From: Dawidia cretensis
GTDB lineage: Bacteria; Bacteroidota; Bacteroidia; Cytophagales; Cyclobacteriaceae
DNA: 64,000 nt
Direction of reading: 5' to 3'
NCBI RefSeq assembly: GCF_018598175.1
Contig: NZ_JAHESE010000009.1
Span: forward strand, 122,768 to 186,767
Under the pieces are notes generated by a model. It was not told where the DNA came from. It saw only the letters and a list, made by a program, of their open reading frames with translations, and made no database searches. This document shows, piece by piece, positions 14,931 through 24,187 of this stretch (position 1 is the stretch's first letter; each line of letters opens with the position of its first letter). Made by a program: the position numbers and the translations under genes.

Positions 14931-16400
14931 TTATCGGGGATTGGGCTCAAGACCGGCCAGCGTGATCGCTTCTGCCGGCAGCTGTAGCGCACGACGTGGG
15001 TCGCCAGGCTTCAGCTCGTAGCGTTCGCCGTCACGCGTGGTATGTACCACGGTGATGTTGTGACGGCGGATGTCGAACCAGCGCATGCCTTCGTGTATAA
15101 ACTCCGCACGACGCAAGTCGAGCACCGCGCGCAGTGTTGCTTTCTGGTTGTTGGTCTCGCCATAAAAATTATACAGTCTGTTAGCGGACAGGTTGTGATA
15201 TTGCGGCACGTAACCGCTCACGCGCTTGCTTACCCAGAGGTTCATATCGGCCAGCGCCTCTTCGGTGCGCTCCAGTTGGGCATAGGCCTCCGCGCGGCTC
15301 AGCAATGCTTCCTCCGCAGTGAATAACGGAATGAAGGTATACGAGAAACCTGTATTCGCGTTTGTGCTCGTCCGTACAAAATGCTCGCGGTATTTGGGTA
15401 CGGCATAGATTTGGTTGGAGTTGGAGATGAGCGAGTAGGCATAGTTGCCCCCCGTGGGGTTGGGTGCCATAATCTCACGCATGCGGTTGATGCCCGTGCT
15501 ATACCGCAGGATGCGGAAGCTGACAAACCAGTTGGATATACAGCCTGTCAGCAACAGGTTGGCTTTTTCCGTCGAGCGTGTATAGGCTGCCATCATTTGT
15601 TCGGCCGAATAGGTACCATAGGTCGAATTCCACGGACGCAGGTTGGCGGCAAAGTCGCCATTGTTGAAAACTTTGCCGGCGTGCTCGATCACTTTATTCC
15701 AGTCGCGTTTGAACAGATAGAAACGCGCGGCAAACGTCTGGGCGGCAGCACGGGTAAAGTGATAGTGCGGCACGCCGGAAGCGTCGGCATCCTCCGTTAC
15801 ATATTCTTCGTCGTTGATCAGGGGAAGCGCCTCCACGAGGTCTTTCTCGATCATCTCATATACCGACTGTACGGTGCCACGGGTATAACCTTTCAGCGAT
15901 TCCGTTTCGGGCTCCGTTACATACGGTATACCCGGCAGATAGGCCGCCGTAAGAGGATCGTACTGTTGCGAAAAGAGGTTTACCAGCATGAAGTGCGCAT
16001 AGGCACGACAAATAAGCCCCTCTCCTCTTTCGGCGTTATATTCTGCGGAGCTGCCAGCTTGCTCGATCGCCTGCAAAGCATGGTTCGCCGCCGCAATGGC
16101 GGAGTAACACGTGTTCCAATAGTTCTCGGGCGAGTCTTGCGACGAGGCCGTGATGTCGCGCCAGAAGTAGGCGTCGGTATTGATTACGTCTTGTGACTGG
16201 CTGAGGTTATCTTCAACGTTGTCGGACATCGCCTCGCAGAACGGCATGTAGTTACCGTCGGGGTAGGCCGTAACCAACACTTCGGAGATCTTCTCCTTGG
16301 AGTCGAGCTGGGTGCGGTTGTCGGGAATCTTTGATAGAAAGTCCTCGCAGCCCGCCAGGACGATGCCTGTTACCAGTAGTATAGAGCGATATAGTTTCAT
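14931..16400 (-). CDS. RagB/SusD family nutrient-uptake outer-membrane lipoprotein
   Basis: 489 residues, usual for SusD proteins. The lipoprotein signal ends in VLAGC, then the classic EDFLSKIPDNRTQL start. The tetratricopeptide-like helical core follows (RAYAHFMLVNLFSQQYD, RAAAQTFAARFYLFKRDWNKVIEHAGKV) and the C-terminal RRAEFIHEGMRWFDIRRHNITV signature. SusD forms the lid on the SusC barrel and captures ligand. Here the neighbouring peptidase suggests peptides rather than glycans, as with RagAB. It starts 18 bases after the SusC stop. Confidence 0.95.
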   Translation of the reverse strand: MKLYRSILLVTGIVLAGCEDFLSKIPDNRTQLDSKEKISEVLVTAYPDGNYMPFCEAMSDNVEDNLSQSQDVINTDAYFWRDITASSQDSPENYWNTCYSAIAAANHALQAIEQAGSSAEYNAERGEGLICRAYAHFMLVNLFSQQYDPLTAAYLPGIPYVTEPETESLKGYTRGTVQSVYEMIEKDLVEALPLINDEEYVTEDADASGVPHYHFTRAAAQTFAARFYLFKRDWNKVIEHAGKVFNNGDFAANLRPWNSTYGTYSAEQMMAAYTRSTEKANLLLTGCISNWFVSFRILRYSTGINRMREIMAPNPTGGNYAYSLISNSNQIYAVPKYREHFVRTSTNANTGFSYTFIPLFTAEEALLSRAEAYAQLERTEEALADMNLWVSKRVSGYVPQYHNLSANRLYNFYGETNNQKATLRAVLDLRRAEFIHEGMRWFDIRRHNITVVHTTRDGERYELKPGDPRRALQLPAEAITLAGLEPNPR

Positions 16401-16418
16401 CGTGCGTATGGTAAAAGG

Positions 16419-19400
16419 TTAGAGGGTCAGTTTTAACGTGGCCGTGATCTGTTTTGGCACGGGCATGGCCACACCGCCGGAGCTATAGAACTCGGGGTCC
16501 TGGCCATAAAGCCGTTTGTCTGCGTACAACAGCAACAGGTTCGTGCCGGTGACGGTAAGTGACGCTGCCTTCAGGCCGGTCGTTGACAACAACGTGGCCG
16601 GAAGGTTGTAGGCCAACGACACCGTACGCATGCGGACGAACCCCCCGTCGGCTACGCGGGCCGTAGAGTAGTTGTAGCTGTTATATGGGTAGCCCGCCGT
16701 GAGGTTGGCCAGCGACGTGCGGTCGAGAATAGACGGTATGTTGGTAAACCGTTCGTCACCCGGCAACACCCAGCGGTCGAGGAACTCGCGCGGCATGGCA
16801 TCAAGGTCGGAGTACGCCGTTTTGAAGACTGGATTGAGGCGTATCTTATTACCAGCCTGGTACGTCAGGAATACGTTTAGCGTAAAGGCTTTATATCGGA
16901 AGGTATTCGACACACCGCCGGTCACGGTAGGATCAATCGCGCCTTCGTACTTCAGGTATTGCACATTGGGGTCCTGTAGAAACACATCGGAACTGAGGTT
17001 GCCTTCGTGATCGATGAACCGCGGCATGCCCGACTCCGGATCGAGCCCCTGGAAATCGACGGAAAATAACCCGCGTACCGGGTATCCATTCATCGCCCCC
17101 CCGTCGGGGAAGACCAGGTTGAAGATACGAGGCTCGTTCTTCAGCGAGGTGATCTCCGTCTTGTTGTAGCTGAACACATAGTTGGCATTCCAGCCCCAAT
17201 CGCCGCGGTTCAAGAGTGTTGCACCCAACGTCAGGTCTACACCGTGCGACTTCATGTCGGCATAGTTGATGGCCTTGTATGGCTCACCCCCGATGCCCGA
17301 TGTTTTGATGATGCTGATCAGGTCGAACTGGTTGCGCTTGTATACGTCGGCCGTCAGGACGAAGGTATTCAGGAAGCCCACGTTGACACCTACGTTTAGC
17401 TCGTACTGTTTCTCCCACGTCAGGTCGGAGTTCTTGAGACTTTCGATACCGATAAGCGACTCTGTGTCGGTAAGGTACGGGCGGCGGGTGGTGCCGCTGC
17501 GGAAAACAACAGTAGCATTGTTGGCATTGCCCGTGTTGGCAGTCAGGCCGTAACCAGCTTTGACGGTAAGGAAATCGATGGCACGAAGATTCTGCATAAA
17601 CTTCTCCGTGTCGACGTTCCACGCGGCGCTGACGTTCCAGGTGGGCAGCCAGCGGGCCGTGGACGATTCGCCGAGGCGATTGGAGCCGTCCATGCGGACC
17701 GTGGCGTTTAATACATATTTACTGTTGTATGAATAGGTGGCCCCGCCATAGAAGCTGGCGTAGCGTTCGTAACCATAGCCCATGCCGAAGTAGTTGAAGT
17801 TGGCTTCCAGCATTTGCTTCAGGATAAGATAGTCCGTATACGGCACGCCGCCACGGCTGTACTGGTAACCAAAGCCGTTGTTAAACGATGTCCGACGGTC
17901 GACCTGCCGCAGCTCCTGCCCCACCACGAGGTTGGCGTTGTGAATACCAAACGTGTGGTTCCAGGTGAGCTGATTCTTGAGGTAGTAGCTGATCATCTTA
18001 TCGTCTGTGCGGTTGTAGAAACCACCTTGCGGCAGTACCACCACGGGGTCGACGTTCGGATACTCGGGGTTCCAGTATAAGAACTTGTTTCCCTGACGGA
18101 TGAGCTGTGTGCCATTGGCACGGTATGCCTCGGCCATATTGGAACCCTCCTCTACTTTGTGCTCGGTCACGGTGTTTACTGAACGGGCCGAGCCGACAAA
18201 GTCATACTTCAGACCTTTCAGAATCTGGTAATTGAGCTCTCCCTGCAGCTTGAAGTCGAGCTGGTCGAGGTCGATGTAGTTTTTATCTACTTCGTTGAGA
18301 ATGTTGAACGGCGCATAGTTGCGGGTAAAATATTCGCGGCTGCCGTCTTCATTATACGCGGTGAGCGCCCGGCTGGTGTTGATAGCGTAACTGAAGGGGT
18401 TGATATCGAAGTCGCGATCATACCCACCTTCTACTACGTTGGCTTGTCGCGAAACGGTGCCGGGGGCGCGTTGGTCGCGTACGGAGCCGGTGGCAATGAT
18501 ACCAAAGCTGATCTTGTCGGACACCCGGAAGTTACCGCGCGCATTGGCGGTATAACGCTTGACGTTGTCGGCAATGGACCAGCCGTTGTCGTTGTAGTAG
18601 CTGGTGGAGAAGTATAGTTGCGACGACTCCGTGCCCGACGACACTCCCAGGGAGTGTTCTTGTACGAACGAGTTATCAAAGAGCTCGTCGAACCAATCGG
18701 TGTTGGCCAGTGCGTAGCGATTCAGGTAGGCCCGGCGGGCGGCGTCGGTATTGTCCAGCTGGAAGCCATCCTCGCCGTCGTAGGTACCGTTGATGAGGTC
18801 GTACATCTTGGTATAGATGCCCCCGTCGCGCAGGTTGGAGACATCGGCGTGGTTGAGCAGACCTTTGCGCTCCATTTCCGTATAGACCGACATCTGGTCT
18901 ACCGAATTGAGAATGTTATAGCTGTTGTAGCTGGGCTTGAGGTATGATGAGAAGTTACCGGTATAGGTAACGAGCGGCTTACCCACACGGCCTTTTTTGG
19001 TGGAGATCACGATCACACCGTCTTTCGCGCGGGCACCGTACAATGCCGTGGCCGAAGCGTCTTTCAGAATGGTGATCTTCTCGATGTCGTCGGCATTCAA
19101 GCCGGCCACGGAGGACCCGATCAGGGTGCTGGGGTCGCCGGTGGTGAGTTGCTCCGCCGATACATTGACGACGTCTTCCAACACCACGCCGTCGATTACC
19201 CAGAGTGGCTTGTTGTCGCCGGTAATAGACGTTGCGCCACGAATGCGGATCTTGGGTGCGGCACCAAAGGTACCGGATACGTTTTGTACGGACACACCCG
19301 CAGCCCGGCCTTGCAGCATGCGGCTGACGTCGACGGTACCTTCTGTCTTGATGTCTTTCGCATCGAGGCTGACGACGGAACCGGTAAACAGACGCTTGTC

Positions 19401-20045
19401 AACTTCCTGGTAACCGGTGGATACCACGGTGACTTCGCTCAACGTAGCGATGTCTTCTTTCATCGGTACGTCTACCGTTGTTTGCGACTGAATCAATATC
19501 TCTACCGGTGAGTAGCCGATAAACGTAAAGACGAGTATGGAGCCACTTTCCACTTCCAGGGTATACTCGCCGTTGGCGTTGGTAATAGTGCCTTTACCCG
19601 AGCCTTTGACGGTGACGTTCACACCGGGCAATGGTTGACTGTCGGCAGCCCCTGTAACACGGCCGCGTACGATGACGGGCGGGGCATTGCGCGGGGCGAT
19701 GACGATGAGCTTTTCATCCAGCATTTTATAGGTCAGACTGGTGGGCGCAAGCAGGCGTGACAGCACGCTTGCCAGCGGTTCGTTCTTCGCCGTGACCGAC
19801 ACGCGTTTGTTTAAATCCGTAAAGGCGTCATTGAAAAAGAACGAATACTCACTTTCCTTTTCAATGGCCCGGAAAGCTTCGCGCAGGGTTACATTGTTTA
19901 GCTCCAGGCTAAGGTTTTGCGAATGGGCGTTGCTTGCCACGGCAACCCCTATCGGAATCATGAGTAAAAGCCAGATTTTCATAACCACCGTTATTTTATT
20001 CAATACCGACCAGGCACAGGCTTGGCCGTATCTTAAATTTTTCAT
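16419..20045 (-). CDS. SusC/RagA family TonB-linked outer-membrane protein with STN domain
   Basis: 1208 residues from the ATG at 20045; a TTG start 27 bases upstream is possible but less likely. A long signal region ends at NAHSQ. An STN (secretin/TonB signalling) domain follows (LSLELNNVTLREAFRAIEKESEYSFFFN), then a carboxypeptidase-regulatory-like domain (RGRVTGAADSQPLPGVNVTVKGSGKGTITN), then the plug with IRIRGATSITGDNKPLWVIDGV and the barrel. The STN domain marks a transducer that contacts a FecR anti-sigma factor, and fecR and the ECF sigma gene lie just upstream. It should import the ligand captured by SusD and also induce its own operon. A 200-base gap with inverted repeats separates it from fecR and may hold the sigma-dependent promoter. 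Confidence 0.95.
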   Translation of the reverse strand: MKNLRYGQACAWSVLNKITVVMKIWLLLMIPIGVAVASNAHSQNLSLELNNVTLREAFRAIEKESEYSFFFNDAFTDLNKRVSVTAKNEPLASVLSRLLAPTSLTYKMLDEKLIVIAPRNAPPVIVRGRVTGAADSQPLPGVNVTVKGSGKGTITNANGEYTLEVESGSILVFTFIGYSPVEILIQSQTTVDVPMKEDIATLSEVTVVSTGYQEVDKRLFTGSVVSLDAKDIKTEGTVDVSRMLQGRAAGVSVQNVSGTFGAAPKIRIRGATSITGDNKPLWVIDGVVLEDVVNVSAEQLTTGDPSTLIGSSVAGLNADDIEKITILKDASATALYGARAKDGVIVISTKKGRVGKPLVTYTGNFSSYLKPSYNSYNILNSVDQMSVYTEMERKGLLNHADVSNLRDGGIYTKMYDLINGTYDGEDGFQLDNTDAARRAYLNRYALANTDWFDELFDNSFVQEHSLGVSSGTESSQLYFSTSYYNDNGWSIADNVKRYTANARGNFRVSDKISFGIIATGSVRDQRAPGTVSRQANVVEGGYDRDFDINPFSYAINTSRALTAYNEDGSREYFTRNYAPFNILNEVDKNYIDLDQLDFKLQGELNYQILKGLKYDFVGSARSVNTVTEHKVEEGSNMAEAYRANGTQLIRQGNKFLYWNPEYPNVDPVVVLPQGGFYNRTDDKMISYYLKNQLTWNHTFGIHNANLVVGQELRQVDRRTSFNNGFGYQYSRGGVPYTDYLILKQMLEANFNYFGMGYGYERYASFYGGATYSYNSKYVLNATVRMDGSNRLGESSTARWLPTWNVSAAWNVDTEKFMQNLRAIDFLTVKAGYGLTANTGNANNATVVFRSGTTRRPYLTDTESLIGIESLKNSDLTWEKQYELNVGVNVGFLNTFVLTADVYKRNQFDLISIIKTSGIGGEPYKAINYADMKSHGVDLTLGATLLNRGDWGWNANYVFSYNKTEITSLKNEPRIFNLVFPDGGAMNGYPVRGLFSVDFQGLDPESGMPRFIDHEGNLSSDVFLQDPNVQYLKYEGAIDPTVTGGVSNTFRYKAFTLNVFLTYQAGNKIRLNPVFKTAYSDLDAMPREFLDRWVLPGDERFTNIPSILDRTSLANLTAGYPYNSYNYSTARVADGGFVRMRTVSLAYNLPATLLSTTGLKAASLTVTGTNLLLLYADKRLYGQDPEFYSSGGVAMPVPKQITATLKLTL

Positions 20046-20243
20046 AGAATTAAGATGGGTTTTGGTTAACAAAAAGAAGGTAGGCCTTCGCCCGAAAGGA
20101 CGAGGCAGACTGTTTTCCAGCCCTTCAGGATCAGAAGATGTGACAGCATCTTTTGGTCCCTTTTTTTGAGCTCTGGGACTATGTGTGGTGGCTGTACAGA
20201 TGGTTCATAGTTGGTGTTTTAGGTTCGTTATGATAAAATGGTT
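20046..20243 (-). promoter_or_regulatory. 198-base gap between fecR and susC with inverted repeats, likely susC promoter region
   Basis: The gap contains AAGATG-tgacag-CATCTT (20133-20150) and a nearby GTCCC...GGGAC pair. Neither has a T-tract in the transcribed (minus) direction, so they are not terminators. ECF-regulated susC genes usually have their promoter here. I cannot define the -35/-10 boxes. Confidence 0.35.
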
Positions 20244-21335
20244 TTACGGATTTTGCAGCGACCGATACTTCGAGGTCGATGACTTGTCTTCGCGCAACGT
20301 CACTTTTTTCTCATCGATGGTGAAGGCCACCGGCGATGTAAGCGACAGGGCTTTCAGCACCTGCTCGAGGCTTAGTTGCCGTAGGCGACCGGTGTACCGG
20401 TAGTTCTCCAGCGTCTTCCCCTCAAAGTTTATTTTGATATCATACAGGCGCTCCAGCTTGCGGGCCAGTTCGAGCAGCGACTCGCCTTGTACGGACAACC
20501 AGCCATCTTTCCAGGCTGTTTCCATTTCAGCATCGACTCCCCGATCCACGGTATAGCGGTAGTTGCCGGAGAAGGCCGGCCCGCTGTTTGTCGTGCGGAA
20601 TGCCGTTACTTTTTCGTTAGGCTTGAGCATAATCACTTCGGTAGCGCCGGTGTCACTCTTGCGTTCGATGCGAACAGAACCATGCACCAGCGTGGTAATG
20701 ACACGATCATCATCGGCATAGGCCCTGACGTTAAAGGCCGTACCGAGCACGGCTACATCGTAGAGCGGCGTGCGTACGCGAAAGGGCATGGTGCTTTTCA
20801 CAACGTCGAAGAAGGCTTCTCCTTCGAGAGCCAGGTTGCGATTGTCTATACCAAAACTTTCATCAAACGATAGGCGGCTTTTGGCATTGAGCCATACCGT
20901 CGAGCTGTCGGGCAGGGTGATGCGCGTCTTCGAGCCGGGTGGCGCTTCAATGACCGTTAACGCAACGGCAGCGCCTGTGCCCGATGCCGGGCTGCTCAAC
21001 TTCCAGCCGGTGAAGAATGCGACGCCTACACATATGGCAATGATGGCGGCATACCGAAACCACGGTGCCACCAGGCGCCTGGATTTACTGTCGGCAGGTA
21101 CCTGATGTTGAATACGGTTCCAGACGGTCTGCCAGTCCTGGCCGGTGTCGATCTGGCCATACGGCAGCCCTTCGAGCTGCTGCCAGTATTTTTTTACCTG
21201 GGCATACTCCAACTGGAACTGGCTGTCGGCCTGTAACGCTTCCCAGGCCAGCTGTTCTTCCGGATCGAGGCTGCTGCCGCTGAGGACTTTGGCCGCCAGG
21301 TGCCACTTGCGCTCGTGTTCATCGTGCTCTTGCAT
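20244..21335 (-). CDS. FecR family anti-sigma factor
   Basis: 363 residues. The cytosolic N-terminal anti-sigma part (about 1-90) is followed by one membrane helix (about 92-112, RYAAIIAICVGVAFFTGWKL). The periplasmic FecR domain reads APPGSKTRITLPDSSTVWLNAKSRLSFDESF...LALEGEAFFDVVKSTMPFRVRTPLYDVAVLGTAFNVRAY. A C-terminal DUF4974 domain (ESLLELARKLERLYDIKINFEGKTLENYRYTGRL) contacts the STN domain of the SusC partner. It should hold or activate the ECF sigma factor encoded upstream. Unusually, the cargo gene at 21374-23197 stands between it and the sigma gene. Confidence 0.95.
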   Translation of the reverse strand: MQEHDEHERKWHLAAKVLSGSSLDPEEQLAWEALQADSQFQLEYAQVKKYWQQLEGLPYGQIDTGQDWQTVWNRIQHQVPADSKSRRLVAPWFRYAAIIAICVGVAFFTGWKLSSPASGTGAAVALTVIEAPPGSKTRITLPDSSTVWLNAKSRLSFDESFGIDNRNLALEGEAFFDVVKSTMPFRVRTPLYDVAVLGTAFNVRAYADDDRVITTLVHGSVRIERKSDTGATEVIMLKPNEKVTAFRTTNSGPAFSGNYRYTVDRGVDAEMETAWKDGWLSVQGESLLELARKLERLYDIKINFEGKTLENYRYTGRLRQLSLEQVLKALSLTSPVAFTIDEKKVTLREDKSSTSKYRSLQNP

Positions 21336-21373
21336 AACTTATAAGAATGGTTGCTCTGTTTTCTCTAAGGGGA

Positions 21374-23197
21374 TCAATGTGTTATGATCAGCTTGCGCGT
21401 AGCGCTCGTACCGTAGCCATCGGCTTGCAGTATATACATACCAGCCCGTGCCTGCGAAACGTCCAGCGACACGCGGCGTTTGCCGGCCCCGACGGTATAT
21501 TCCTGCGCCTGCACCGTGTGACCCAGCAGGTCGCGCAGGTATACTTGCACCGTTCCTGGTCGACCGGTCGCCAGGTCAAATGATACTGTATTGGACGTTG
21601 GATTGGGGAATGGTTCCGACAGTTGCAGCAAGGCTTTTTCTTCTTCCGTGCCGACGGGGCGACCATACGTAAAGTCCATAATCACGACGCCGGTGCCATC
21701 ATATTGGTTGTCATTGTCTTCGCCGCTGCCCAGATCGCTTACGCGGATATAGATTTTGCGGCCGGCCGTGACGGGAAAGTCGGCGATGATGGAACGTGTC
21801 TGGCCGTCGTCGATGTCGTCACTACACGCCAGTTGTTTCATATTTTCATCGACAATGGCGGCGATTGTATTAAACCGCGAGTTGGTGAGATCGACGGTGA
21901 TGATACCATCCTGGGACGGCACAAAATAATACCATACCGAGTGGATCCGTCTGTGGCCGAAGTTATGACAATATACCACGGAGTCATATTGGGGTTCATA
22001 CGAGGCCATCATCGTAGAGGTGCCATAGCGGGCCGACACCTGCGAGAGCTCTGCGGCATCAGCGAAGTTATCGTTGGGGACGACCGGCGGCACAATATCA
22101 ACGGTTCCAAAATACGACGACACCGAGGGTGTGTATTCCACACCATTCACGACGTAGCGGAGGACGCTAATGTCGAACTCAGGATACGGATATGTCAGCT
22201 GGCGCGTTTCGTCCACCTTGAATCGGATATACATATACGGGTCGCCTCCCAGGGGGATATTCATGTCGCCCGTAATGGTAAAGGTTTGCCCGGGATTTTC
22301 GATCGAGCCAAAGCGTGGCACCAATTCGTTTATGAAATCGTCATTGGTTACAAGCTCGTAGGGTGTTTGGTAGAAAATGATCTCTTTAATAAACGAAAGA
22401 TCGGTTGTGCCGTCGAGCGAAAAAGTCATCTCCGTAAGGTGGGCTTCATCATAGTCGCCGGCCATAACCAGCTCTGCCGCGCCACCGATAATTACTTCAC
22501 GGCCTTGTACGACGGGTGGCTGCGGTGGCGTCGTGGCCTGACGCAGAATAGCATCTTTAATGTATACACGCTGCATGGGGCGCACCTCTACGTCGTCAAT
22601 CAGCCAAATGCCGGACGTGCCTTCGGGCCCAACATTCGCCGAATGCACAAAGGCAAAGTGTATTGGCACGCCTTCATACGCTGATAAGTCGATGCGTAGT
22701 TTGTATTCGTCGCCGGCGGATGGCGGCATTTCAGCCTCTGTATAGGCCTTTAAAATTTCTGTAAAAGACTCCGGCGCACGTGCGTCGGTACGCGAGATCC
22801 GTACATAAAACATATCACCCGTCTCAAAGTAAGAGCGGCGCGCATTAAACATCAGGTAATCGCCGGCGACGGGTGTGATCTGCGGCGACATCAGCCAATC
22901 TTCGTCGACCATGCCTTCTTTGGTAGCCTCTTGCGGCGAGAGTACATATTGATTGATGCCCAGGCCCGGCCGGTCTACAAACCAGGAAGGCGACGGGTCG
23001 CCAATACCGCCCCCATTTTGCCAGACGGCCCAACCGGGAGGCAAGGAGTAAGCATAGTCGCGATTATTAAAGTCCTCGAAGAAAGTTTGCTGCGCATGTA
23101 CCGCGGAGCCTGCCATCATGAGCAGGAGCCATGCGAGGCGGGAAATGTTGTTATACCACGGACGACAGGTATGCGGGCCAGAGTAGAGTTGCTGCAT
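21374..23197 (-). CDS. T9SS-exported protein: choice-of-anchor J (cleaved adhesin) domain plus C-terminal sorting domain
   Basis: 607 residues from the ATG at 23197, which fits the signal peptide (ISRLAWLLLMMAGSAVHAQ, mature N-terminus Gln); a GTG 60 bases upstream was rejected. The first mature domain (about 36-190) is a choice-of-anchor J/cleaved-adhesin beta-sandwich: FFEDFNN, LPPGWAVW, DEDWLMSPQI, GIWLIDDVEV. A second beta-rich domain around 370-520 (NDNFADAAEL...HSVWYYFVPSQDGIITVDL) resembles pre-peptidase or carbohydrate-binding folds. The last 75 residues, from SEPFPNPTSNTVSFDL to RKLIITH, are a type A T9SS sorting signal, so the protein is exported and anchored on the surface. It has no evident catalytic motif. 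It probably binds the substrate of this locus. Confidence 0.88.
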   Translation of the reverse strand: MQQLYSGPHTCRPWYNNISRLAWLLLMMAGSAVHAQQTFFEDFNNRDYAYSLPPGWAVWQNGGGIGDPSPSWFVDRPGLGINQYVLSPQEATKEGMVDEDWLMSPQITPVAGDYLMFNARRSYFETGDMFYVRISRTDARAPESFTEILKAYTEAEMPPSAGDEYKLRIDLSAYEGVPIHFAFVHSANVGPEGTSGIWLIDDVEVRPMQRVYIKDAILRQATTPPQPPVVQGREVIIGGAAELVMAGDYDEAHLTEMTFSLDGTTDLSFIKEIIFYQTPYELVTNDDFINELVPRFGSIENPGQTFTITGDMNIPLGGDPYMYIRFKVDETRQLTYPYPEFDISVLRYVVNGVEYTPSVSSYFGTVDIVPPVVPNDNFADAAELSQVSARYGTSTMMASYEPQYDSVVYCHNFGHRRIHSVWYYFVPSQDGIITVDLTNSRFNTIAAIVDENMKQLACSDDIDDGQTRSIIADFPVTAGRKIYIRVSDLGSGEDNDNQYDGTGVVIMDFTYGRPVGTEEEKALLQLSEPFPNPTSNTVSFDLATGRPGTVQVYLRDLLGHTVQAQEYTVGAGKRRVSLDVSQARAGMYILQADGYGTSATRKLIITH

Positions 23198-23294
23198 AGA
23201 AGTTCTTAGGCTTAGGAATACGATAAACTGTCCCCAAGACAGGAAATTTTGCAGCACCCCCTAAAGACCTCCAGAAAATTTTCCTATTTCTTTT

Positions 23295-23903
23295 TTAACC
23301 CCACGAAACGAGCATCAGGAAAAGCGATATCAATATCTCCCGTAAACGTTTTAGTGCGATCGAGATCTGGGCTTCGACGGTTTTGACGGATAGTTGCAGG
23401 CGATCGGCGATGGCCTGGTTGGAAAGTTTCTCCATGCGGCTGAAGTAAAAGATCTGCCGGCATTTGTCGGGCAGGCGGTCGATGGCCTGCATGAGCAAGT
23501 GCTCTTGTTCGGCCACGAGCATCAGCTCGAGGGCGTTGTCGTTGGATACTTCGGACACGGTATAATCACGCAGTTTGCGTTGTGCTACTTTGGACGATGC
23601 GAGCACATTGAGACACGCGTTGCGCACGCCCGCGTATAAGTATGTCTTGAGGGAGAAGCGGATGGTGACGTCGTGACGTTTGGACCAAAAACGCACAAAG
23701 AACTCTTGCACGATCTCTTTCGCCTCTTCGACGTCGCCGCCGGTATACTTCATGGCAAACAGGGTCAGCGGTCTATAATAGGTATCGAATATGACCTTAA
23801 AAGCCTGCTCGTGCCCTTCGCGTAAATGCCTGATCAGATCCTCTTCAGAATACTCTTTCACCGTGCTGTTCGCGTTTGTCTTTAGGAGGGTGGGGTCATC
23901 CAA
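23295..23903 (-). CDS. RNA polymerase ECF sigma factor (Bacteroides-type, RpoE-like)
   Basis: 202 residues. Sigma-70 region 2 is seen at about 27-95 (GHEQAFKVIFDTYYRPLTLFAMKYTG...AKEIVQEFFVRFWSKR) and region 4 at about 130-190 (LPDKCRQIFYFSRMEKLSNQAIADRLQLSVKTVEAQISIALKRLREIL). This is the expanded Bacteroidota ECF family that pairs with FecR. The 23903 codon is TTG; a GTG at 23858 is an alternative, and no in-frame ATG precedes region 2. It heads the operon leading to the SusC/SusD genes and is divergent from the M1 peptidase gene, sharing a 284-base upstream region. Confidence 0.92.
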   Translation of the reverse strand: MDDPTLLKTNANSTVKEYSEEDLIRHLREGHEQAFKVIFDTYYRPLTLFAMKYTGGDVEEAKEIVQEFFVRFWSKRHDVTIRFSLKTYLYAGVRNACLNVLASSKVAQRKLRDYTVSEVSNDNALELMLVAEQEHLLMQAIDRLPDKCRQIFYFSRMEKLSNQAIADRLQLSVKTVEAQISIALKRLREILISLFLMLVSWG

Positions 23904-24187
23904 ACGATAAAATTATCAATCTTACTCTTTAAACCGTAGAAAAATTTTGTAAAAGACTTGCCGGCGAAATTAAAAGGCGCTGCAATTCCTTTTCTGCTAA
24001 CGTTGTTATGACATCTGTTTCCGCGAACAGGCTTGTTATTCCAATTTGGAGACCAGACTCATGCCAGGGGTTAAAGAGCTGCGCCAGCAAACAGGTGAGC
24101 ACGTGCCAGCAGATAAAAAGACTGGTGTAAACGGTGTATTTGCAGTATTATGCAGCAACATTAACCAAACTCTTTTCGAGCAACGAC

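Noticed and set aside
20133-20160. Hairpin AAGATG...CATCTT followed at distance by T7 between fecR and susC
   Set aside because: The T-run lies on the plus strand and is not directly after the stem, while transcription here is on the minus strand, so not called as a terminator.
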